In this document: one piece after another, positions 1 to 4,522 of the stretch
Numbering within the stretch: position 1 is the stretch's first letter
Layout: each line of letters begins with the position of its first letter
Assembly (NCBI GenBank): GCA_030040455.1
Contig: JASHTR010000146.1
Span: 1 to 11,295, forward strand
Length of the DNA stretch: 11,295 bases
Reading direction: 5' to 3'
From: Terriglobia bacterium
Lineage (GTDB): Bacteria; Acidobacteriota; Terriglobia; UBA7540
The notes under the pieces: model-generated
Seen by the model: the letters and a program-made list of their open reading frames with translations, nothing else
Told to the model about the DNA's origin: nothing
Database searches by the model: none
Made by a program: the position numbers and the translations under genes

Positions 1-915
1 CAGGAAAAGGATGCTCATCGCCGCAAGCAGCGCCCACCCCTGTCTCGTGTCACCCACCATCCGCCCGAAGGTATAGGTGAGTCCCGCCGGAATAAGAAAG
101 ATCATCAGCATTTCAATGAAGTTGGAAAACGGCGTCGGATTCTCAAAAGGGTGGGAGGAATTAGCATTGAAAAACCCGCCCCCGTTAGTGCCCACTAACT
201 TGATGGCTTCCTGCGAGGCTACCGGCCCTTGTGGGATGGTCTGGACGGCGCCTTCAACCGTGGTGACTCTTGTATAGGACCTGAAATTTTGAACGACCCC
301 CTGCGAGGCAAGGATCAATGCGCCCACAAAGGCGAGTGGCAAAAAGACATAGACCACGCCCCGCGTCAGATCAACCCAGAAATTGCCCACGCTCTTGGCC
401 TCGCGCCGCGCAAATCCGCGTACCAAGGCGATTGCAACCGCAACACCCGCTGACGCTGACGCAAAATTCTGCACGGCGAGCGCCGCCATCTGAACGAGAT
501 AACTGAGCGTCGATTCCCCTGCATAGGCTTGCCAGTTGGTGTTCGTCATGAAGCTGACGGCAGTATTGAAAGCGAGGTCAGGCGCGATCGGGGTTGCCGA
601 GGGTGGAGCGTGGTGGGTCCCAAAGCCCATCGGGTTTAGAGGTAGAAAACCCTGGAGCCTTTGGAATGCATAAACGAACAGAAAGCTGACCAGGCTGAAG
701 GCGATGAGTGACGCCGCATACTGCGTCCAGCGCTGCTCGGAATCCTCCCGGATGCCACCCACCCGGTAGATCAGCCGTTCCAAAGGCCGAAGCGCCGGAT
801 AGAGGAAAGTGCGCTCGCCTTCAAAAACTCTGGCCATAAACGCGCCGAGCGGTTTCGTCAAGGCCAGAAGCACGAGGAAGAAGACTACGATGTTCAGCAA
901 GCCGAGCGAAGTCAT
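1..915 (-). CDS. kdpA: Potassium-transporting ATPase subunit KdpA, N-terminal 305 residues (cut by window edge)
   Basis: KdpA is the membrane subunit of the KdpFABC high-affinity K+ pump that selects and carries potassium. Translating the minus strand from the ATG at 913-915 gives 305 codons with no stop up to base 1, about half of the usual 550-600 residue protein. Family hallmarks are visible. The first pore loop is at about residues 118-134 ([16 protein letters not shown]). The second selectivity segment is at about 240-262 ([20 protein letters not shown]). The sequence opens with a hydrophobic helix (residues 4-20), and further membrane segments lie near 67-85, 137-165 and 186-206. The start lies three bases after the kdpF stop, and a GGAG sits inside the end of kdpF, so translation is probably coupled. 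kdpB and kdpC are expected beyond the left edge. Confidence 0.97.
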   Translation of the reverse strand, partial: MTSLGLLNIVVFFLVLLALTKPLGAFMARVFEGERTFLYPALRPLERLIYRVGGIREDSEQRWTQYAASLIAFSLVSFLFVYAFQRLQGFLPLNPMGFGTHHAPPSATPIAPDLAFNTAVSFMTNTNWQAYAGESTLSYLVQMAALAVQNFASASAGVAVAIALVRGFARREAKSVGNFWVDLTRGVVYVFLPLAFVGALILASQGVVQNFRSYTRVTTVEGAVQTIPQGPVASQEAIKLVGTNGGGFFNANSSHPFENPTPFSNFIEMLMIFLIPAGLTYTFGRMVGDTRQGWALLAAMSILFL

Positions 916-918
916 GGC

Positions 919-999
919 TCAGAAGCGCTCCGGGTGCAACAGGGCATAAAGCAGGTAAATAAATAAAACGAAGGCAACGACGCCAGAAAAAATAATCAC
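919..999 (-). CDS. kdpF: KdpF, small K+-ATPase subunit (26 residues)
   Basis: KdpF is a single-helix peptide that stabilises the KdpFABC complex in the membrane. A GTG start at 997-999 preceded by TAGGAGAG (good Shine-Dalgarno, 5-6 base spacing) gives VIIFSGVVAFVLFIYLLYAL followed by LHPERF. This is one hydrophobic helix ending in the family-typical 'YALLHPERF' tail (E. coli KdpF is 29 residues ending YALINAEAF). A longer reading in the same frame begins at 1134, but its N-terminal part has no KdpF character and overlaps the upstream small gene, so the GTG start is preferred. The gene lies between the small gene at 1010-1093 and kdpA. Confidence 0.88.
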   Translation of the reverse strand: MIIFSGVVAFVLFIYLLYALLHPERF

Positions 1000-1009
1000 C
1001 GCGTCTCTC

Positions 1010-1093
1010 CTACAACCGGTCACAGGCTTTCGTGAAAGCCCAGCAGATCGCAAAAAATACGATGACAATGCCAATGTAGAACGCATCCAGCAT
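1010..1093 (-). CDS. 27-residue single-helix membrane peptide at the head of the kdpFA operon
   Basis: ATG at 1091-1093 is preceded by GAGAGG at about 8 bases, and the frame ends in TAG at 1010-1012. The product begins MLDAFYIGIVIVFFAICWAF and ends TKACDRL. It has an acidic N-terminus, one hydrophobic helix (residues 5-20) and a C-terminal Lys/Cys/Asp/Arg-Leu tail. From memory, short peptides with a similar '...ACDRL' or '...GCDRL' ending occur immediately before kdpF in other genomes, usually unannotated. I cannot confirm this here. Its stop codon overlaps the kdpF ribosome-binding site (TAGGAGAG), and the kdpF start is 10 bases on, so the two are likely co-translated. An accessory Kdp subunit or leader peptide role is inference only. 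Confidence 0.7.
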   Translation of the reverse strand: MLDAFYIGIVIVFFAICWAFTKACDRL

Positions 1094-1168
1094 GGTCCGC
1101 CTCTCACCTTGCGGCAGGCACTCTCACCCGCCATCCGTGAATACAGTCTGAGGCTATACCGAAGAGCA

Positions 1169-1208
1169 TAAAGAAGTCATAAGGAAGATATAAGGATTGT
1201 CTTAAGGA
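1169..1208 (-). promoter_or_regulatory. Probable KdpE operator: four direct repeats upstream of the kdp structural genes
   Basis: Read on the plus strand, TAAGGA or TAAAGA occurs at 1169, 1180, 1191 and 1203, that is steps of 11, 11 and 12 bases, so all four lie on one face of the helix. On the transcribed strand this is a run of TCCTTA/TCTTTA half-sites. OmpR/PhoB-family regulators such as KdpE bind direct repeats with about 11-base spacing next to a poor -35. The array is 76 bases upstream of the small-protein start. A TATAGC (-10-like) lies just downstream, on the minus strand near 1153-1158. Binding by the adjacent KdpE is inference from position and architecture. Confidence 0.65.
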
Positions 1209-1240
1209 TAGAGACAGGAATCGAGAGGCGAGCAAAGCGC

Positions 1241-1310
1241 GTTCAGCGATCAGCAATCAGCGTTCAGCGATCGGCAATCAGCGTTCAGCCGTCAGCTATC
1301 AGCTTTCAGC
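1241..1310 (+). repeat. Heptamer tandem repeat array, ten units of NNTCAGC
   Basis: Seventy bases split exactly into ten heptamers of the form NNTCAGC (GTTCAGC, GATCAGC, AATCAGC, GTTCAGC and so on), one of them varied to GATCGGC. The variable first two bases themselves repeat every three units, giving a 21-base higher-order period for copies at 1241, 1262 and 1283. No open frame or RNA gene explains it. It resembles the short tandemly repeated heptanucleotide arrays described in cyanobacteria. It lies in the spacer between kdpE and the kdpF-side genes, upstream of the putative KdpE operator. Confidence 0.85.
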
Positions 1311-1397
1311 GGGTAGTCGGGATGAATTTGTCCCGCTCGCTTCGCTCAAGGCATACCTTTCAATTCGTCGGGGGTCTTGCGTTTCCCAGGGAAGAGC

Positions 1398-1425
1398 CCA
1401 CGGCGAGAAAAAGCGCTCGCCGTGG
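1398..1425. repeat. REP-like palindrome, copy 1
   Basis: CCACGGCGAG (1398-1407) and CTCGCCGTGG (1416-1425) form a perfect 10-base-pair stem with an 8-base loop. A related hairpin occurs in opposite orientation at 3811-3838, on the other side of kdpDE. The loop carries five T residues on the minus strand, but no T tract follows the stem, so it is not a standard terminator of kdpDE, although it could still affect the 3' end of that transcript. Confidence 0.7.
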
Positions 1426-1441
1426 CTACCACTTCCTGAGT

Positions 1442-1462
1442 GCTGATAGCTGACGGCTGATT
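1442..1462 (-). repeat. Inverted three-unit copy of the heptamer array
   Basis: GCTGATAGCTGACGGCTGA at 1442-1460 is the exact reverse complement of 1285-1303 in the forward array, a perfect 19-base inverted repeat with arms 138 bases apart. It can be read as three units of GCTGANN. The segment enclosed by the two arms (1304-1441) carries two hairpins (1318-1335 and 1398-1425), so the whole 1241-1462 block may be one composite repeat element inserted behind kdpE. Confidence 0.75.
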
Positions 1463-1477
1463 GCTTTTTATCTTTTG

Positions 1478-2185
1478 TCAGTTGCCTTCCGGCACCCGGA
1501 AGCGATAGCCAACCCAGGGCTCGGTAAGAAGGTACTGTGGATTGGCAGGCTGAGGCTCAATCTTATGCCGAAGCTGGTTGACGAAGACCCGAAGATATTC
1601 AACCTCTTCGCCATAATCCGGCCCCCAGACGGCTTGCAGCAGCTCGCGATGGGTGATGACGCGGTTCGGACGGGCCACCATAAAGCGAAGCAGGTCAAAC
1701 TCCTTTGGCGTAAGGCGCGCGGCACGGCCCTCGACCGCCGCTTGGCGGGCTTTGAAGTCAATCACAACGTCGCCGAGCGCCAGCCGCTGTGGCCCTGCCT
1801 CTGAGCCGGCGGTCATCCGGCGCAGCGCAGCCCGGATCCGCGCCAATAACTCCGGCGTGCTGAAAGGCTTTGTAACGTAGTCGTCGGCGCCCGCATCGAG
1901 CGCCTTCACTTTATCTCTTTCCGCGCCGCGCACCGTGAGCATGATAATGGCAAGGTTCGTATCGGGGCGGCTGGCGCGGAGCGCTCGGCAGGTCTCCAGG
2001 CCATCGCACCCGGGCATGTTCATATCCAGCAACACAAGATCGAAAGTGTTCTCGCGCAGCGCCCTTAGCGCTTCCTCGCCGCTACGGGCGTCCATTACTT
2101 CGTAACCGTCTGTAGTGAGCGTGGCGCGCATCACCCGCCGGATTTGCGGCTCATCATCTACCACCAGAATGCGCCCGGCGCTCAT
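1478..2185 (-). CDS. kdpE: Response regulator KdpE (OmpR family)
   Basis: DNA-binding response regulator that, once phosphorylated by KdpD, activates the kdp pump genes. It has 235 residues, close to the 225-235 usual for KdpE. The receiver domain (residues about 4-118) has the acidic pair D10/D11, the phospho-acceptor D54 in LVLLDMNMPG, T84 and K106 (VTKPF). The winged-helix output domain (about 130-230) has the conserved LTPKEFDLLRFMVARPNRVITHRELLQAVWG region, split here around EFDLL and HRELLQAVWG. The ATG overlaps the kdpD stop (ATGA, 2182-2185), so synthesis is coupled to kdpD. Assignment to KdpE and not another OmpR-type regulator rests on the partner kinase and on kdpF/kdpA directly downstream. 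Confidence 0.95.
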   Translation of the reverse strand: MSAGRILVVDDEPQIRRVMRATLTTDGYEVMDARSGEEALRALRENTFDLVLLDMNMPGCDGLETCRALRASRPDTNLAIIMLTVRGAERDKVKALDAGADDYVTKPFSTPELLARIRAALRRMTAGSEAGPQRLALGDVVIDFKARQAAVEGRAARLTPKEFDLLRFMVARPNRVITHRELLQAVWGPDYGEEVEYLRVFVNQLRHKIEPQPANPQYLLTEPWVGYRFRVPEGN

Positions 2186-3684
2186 GCCACCGACTCTTGT
2201 TGCGAGATGGGTAGTGAAATAAAGAACTCCGTTCCCTGCCCTCGCTTGCTCTCGACACGGATTTCACCCCCGTGGGCGGCGACAATCTCCCGCGTAATCG
2301 CGAGTCCCATTCCGGCGCCTGGCGCTCGATCGCGCCCCGGGGAAGCACGATAAAACTTGTCGAAAACACGTCTCTGGTCGGCTTCCTCAATCCCGAAGCC
2401 TCGGTCCTGCACGCTAAGGACCAGGTTCCCTTCGCCAACCCGCACGCGCAAGGTTACAGGGCTTGTGGGTGGCGAATATTTCAATGCGTTGCTCATGAGC
2501 TGCCGCAGGGCCAAGCCCATTAACTCGGCGTCAACCGAAATGGCGGGCAGGCCGGCCGGCACCTCAATGTGAATTTTCCGCCCTTCAGCCTGAGGCCTGA
2601 TCGAACTGATGGCAGCCTCAATCAGCGATTGCGCCGCGTGGATTTTGCGGTTCAACTGCATCCGACCGCCCTCAATACGGGCCATCTGGATCGCTTCATT
2701 CACCAGCCGCGCGAGCCGGTCGGCTTCCTCGTCCACAATCGTCACCAGCTCTCTTTGCTCGAGCAACGGAGAAGGGGAGCCCGAAAGCAAAGCCGTCGTG
2801 GCCGCCTTGATGGAAGTCAGCGGCGTCTTGAACTCGTGCGCGATGGCGTCCAACAGCGTCGACTTGAGCTCCTGGCTCTCGCGCGCCGCCTCCGCGCGAT
2901 TCGCCGCCTCCTGCCCCCGTGCTCTCTCGAGACCAATAGCGACAAGATTGGTCAGGGCGTGCAGCGCACCGTCCGATAGCGCCGCCCCGCGCAACGCAAT
3001 ACTGCCCACCGGCTCGCCGCCCAGCCGGATGGCCGCCACAACGGTTCGAGAGGCGTTATCCTGAAAGAAAGTGCCCTGCAGGGATGCGTCCCGCAGTTTC
3101 TCCTCGATGCCGGTCATGTCCTCGGGACCAGCCCTCAAGACTTCGCTGCTCGCGCGATCGTAAAGCAGAACAGAGGGTAACTCGAAGATTTGAGCGATCT
3201 GGTATGCAGTCTGCTTTGCCACCGGCTGCATCGCGTCCATGAGCAGGATCGCCCGGCTCAGCGCATAGAGCCTCTCCATTTCCCGAGACGCGTCCATCGG
3301 TTCACTCTCGTGCGGAATCCGGCGGGCAACAAGCTGGCTGATGGCCAAAGCCGCAGCCAGAAAGGCCAGAAAAGCTTCCTGGTGCCGCGCTCCGGCAATC
3401 GTGAGCGTTTCAAGGGGAGGAAGAAAAAAGTAATCAAAGCAGAGTAGCGCCGCAATCGAAGCCGCCGTCGCCTCCCACACTCCCCACCGGACAGCGATGA
3501 TGGTGATGACGAGCAGATAGAAAAATCCCGTCGCGGTCGCCGTCATGTGAATGCCAGTAAAGCACAGAAATGTCACCGCGCCAACGATCGCCAGCATCCC
3601 CAGGATGCGAAGCACGGGCTGGCTGGCGCGGGACAGCAGACCGGCAATGCGACGGTTGGATGCAGCCCTCTTTGGGATGGTCAT
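2182..3684 (-). CDS. kdpD: Short-form sensor histidine kinase KdpD
   Basis: Membrane histidine kinase partner of KdpE, 500 residues against roughly 900 for E. coli KdpD. It starts directly at the DUF4118 membrane region: hydrophobic segments at about 26-45, 52-66, 72-90 and 104-120, with the characteristic FDYFFLPPLETLTI. A GAF-like linker covers about 135-255. The HisKA box has H283 (LLDAIAHEFKTPLTSIKAA). The HATPase domain shows N399 (LMSNALKYSPP), D427xG (VQDRGFGI) and the G2 loop GAGMGLAI at 456-463. The N-terminal KdpD (Pfam KdpD) and Usp domains are absent. The ATG at 3684 is the only sensible start: the frame upstream hits TGA within nine codons, and the ribosome-binding site is weak. 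The stop overlaps the kdpE start. Confidence 0.93.
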   Translation of the reverse strand: MTIPKRAASNRRIAGLLSRASQPVLRILGMLAIVGAVTFLCFTGIHMTATATGFFYLLVITIIAVRWGVWEATAASIAALLCFDYFFLPPLETLTIAGARHQEAFLAFLAAALAISQLVARRIPHESEPMDASREMERLYALSRAILLMDAMQPVAKQTAYQIAQIFELPSVLLYDRASSEVLRAGPEDMTGIEEKLRDASLQGTFFQDNASRTVVAAIRLGGEPVGSIALRGAALSDGALHALTNLVAIGLERARGQEAANRAEAARESQELKSTLLDAIAHEFKTPLTSIKAATTALLSGSPSPLLEQRELVTIVDEEADRLARLVNEAIQMARIEGGRMQLNRKIHAAQSLIEAAISSIRPQAEGRKIHIEVPAGLPAISVDAELMGLALRQLMSNALKYSPPTSPVTLRVRVGEGNLVLSVQDRGFGIEEADQRRVFDKFYRASPGRDRAPGAGMGLAITREIVAAHGGEIRVESKRGQGTEFFISLPISQQESVA

Positions 3685-3911
3685 TTGCGGAACCCGTCTT
3701 ATTCAATTTAGCATTCTTTGCCGCCATCTGCGGCCTCAACGGAGTGACGTCATGCCTCGGGTGGAAAGATCATCTCACTGAAGATCAAAAGGGGAGTCGC
3801 AAAGCGGTTGCCACAGCGAGCACCCTTTCTCGCCGTGGGCATTTCATTCGCGCAAACCCACAAAGAATTTAAAAGGCGAATTCGTCGTGGCGACCACTGT
3901 AAATCATCCGA
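3685..3911. other. Spacer between rnpB and kdpD with repeat fragments and a TGACGTCA palindrome
   Basis: No plausible coding sequence is present. The spacer lies downstream of rnpB and upstream of kdpD, both on the minus strand. It holds the second REP-like palindrome (3811-3838), a degenerate half of the same repeat (about 3874-3898, ending CGTCGTGGCGACCAC), and the perfect 8-base palindrome TGACGTCA at 3745-3752, 61 bases upstream of the kdpD start. A kdpDE promoter must lie here if the operon is not read through from rnpB, but I see no convincing -35/-10 pair. Confidence 0.5.
3811..3838. repeat. REP-like palindrome, copy 2 (inverted relative to copy 1)
   Basis: CCACAGCGAG (3811-3820) and CTCGCCGTGG (3829-3838) form a 10-base-pair stem with one mismatch or wobble and an 8-base loop. 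Read on the minus strand it matches 1398-1425 at about 24 of 28 positions: same stem, a loop starting AAA, and a similar ...GTGGC-ACC flank. Two copies in inverted orientation therefore bracket the kdpDE operon. Confidence 0.65.
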
Positions 3912-4457
3912 ATAGCGCGGGCAAAGCCTGTAAGCCGAATTCTGTACCCTGCCAAAGCGGGGCGGCGATCATTCCTCTAGGCCCGCCATTGCTGGCGGGC
4001 TCAAGCAACCTACCCGAGAGTCGCCTGCGCCCCGGCTTCCGGAGGTCCGGAAGCCACGGACACATTACGGAGCGGGCCGCTCCTCCTCTCCTATTTGGTC
4101 TTGCTCCGTGTGGGGTTTGCCCTGCCACAGGCATCGCTGCCTGCGCGGTGCGCTCTTACATTAATCCCGATGAATCGGGACGCACCTTTTCACCCTTACC
4201 CCGCGCTGTAGCGGCGGTCTGTGACCGCCGGACAAACCGACGCTCAAAGAGCGCCGCTACAGGCATGGGGCGGTATATTTTCTGTGGTACTTTCCGTGCC
4301 GGAATTGTACGGCCCGCCGAAGCAGGCATCCTCTTCCGACCCTCGCTGTTAGCGAGCACACTGCCCTGTGGAGTTCGGACTTTCCTCTCCTCCGGTTTGG
4401 CCGGGTTGCCGAAGCAACCTGTAAACCGAAGCAGCAATCGCCCAGCTTGCCCGCGCA
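3912..4457 (-). ncRNA. rnpB: RNase P RNA, bacterial type A
   Basis: Catalytic RNA that removes 5' leaders from tRNA precursors. The minus strand shows the universally conserved elements in order: GAGGAAAGTCCGAACTCCAC near 4363-4392; AAGGGTGAAAAGGTGCG at 4181-4197; TAAGAGCGCACC at 4147-4158; GGAGCAAGACCAAATAGG at 4090-4107; AGAGGAATGA at 3969-3978; ACAGAATTCGGCTTAC at 3930-3945. The ends are set by helix P1, in which GCGCGGGCAA (4447-4456) pairs with TTGCCCGCGC (3915-3924). The P3 region ends in a UUCG-capped hairpin. At about 546 bases it is longer than the usual 350-450, mainly because of a 57-base palindromic insertion in P12 (4206-4262). A long open frame read on the opposite strand across this gene is not coding. 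Confidence 0.96.
4206..4262. repeat. 57-base palindromic element inserted in the P12 hairpin of RNase P RNA
   Basis: Perfect 11-base terminal inverted repeats, CTGTAGCGGCG (4206-4216) and CGCCGCTACAG (4252-4262), enclose two further hairpins: GGCGGTC/GACCGCC (4213-4229, 3-base loop) and CGCTC/GAGCG (4241-4253, 3-base loop). In E. coli rnpB the P12 position corresponds to a short hairpin just before AGGTAAGGGTGAAAG. Here the element fills that hairpin and the flanking core is intact. The core TGTAGCGGCGGTCTGTGACC resembles, from memory, a dispersed intergenic repeat of Acidobacteriota and Verrucomicrobiota. Confidence 0.75.
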
Positions 4458-4460
4458 GGT

Positions 4461-4471
4461 TTATGATAACA
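4461..4471 (-). promoter_or_regulatory. rnpB promoter: extended -10, symmetric and shared with the divergent gene
   Basis: On the minus strand TGTTATCAT is a TGn-extended -10, and the first P1 base is 6-7 bases downstream, which fits a start near 4456-4457. No good -35 is present at 16-18 bases. TTATGATAA (4461-4469) is a perfect odd palindrome, so the plus strand reads TATGAT at 4462-4467 and could serve the divergent GMC gene. Confidence 0.6.
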
Positions 4472-4498
4472 TTTGCCATAGCGAGAATCTCTGGCAAA
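4472..4498. promoter_or_regulatory. Nested dyad between rnpB and the GMC oxidoreductase gene
   Basis: TTTGCCA (4472-4478) and TGGCAAA (4492-4498) form a perfect 7-base inverted repeat, with GAGA-A-TCTC nested between them (4483-4491). It sits where the rnpB -35 would be and just upstream of the GMC Shine-Dalgarno (AGGAG, 4513-4517). It could be a repressor or activator site, or a 5'-leader hairpin of the GMC transcript. Confidence 0.45.
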
Positions 4499-4522
4499 CT
4501 CATTCTCTTAATAGGAGCGGAC

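Noticed and set aside
1000..1134. N-terminal extension of KdpF in the same frame (71-residue reading)
   Set aside because: The extra residues have no KdpF character and overlap a better small frame at 1010-1093; GTG at 997-999 has a proper ribosome-binding site and the expected length.
1241..1310. Possible CRISPR array
   Set aside because: The repeat unit is 7 bases and there are no unique spacers of constant length, so this is a microsatellite-like array.
1398..1425. Intrinsic terminator of kdpDE
   Set aside because: The stem is strong but no T tract follows on the minus strand, and the same hairpin recurs upstream of kdpD, which fits a dispersed repeat better.
3719..3734. GCCGCCATCTGCGGC hairpin upstream of kdpD
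   Set aside because: The stem is short and imperfect, with no link to a start site; likely chance in GC-rich DNA.
3887..4522. Plus-strand open frame extending the GMC oxidoreductase by 212 residues at its N-terminus
   Set aside because: It reads the antisense of RNase P RNA; the conserved rnpB elements are clear on the minus strand, and the real start at 4523 has its own Shine-Dalgarno and fits the FAD domain.
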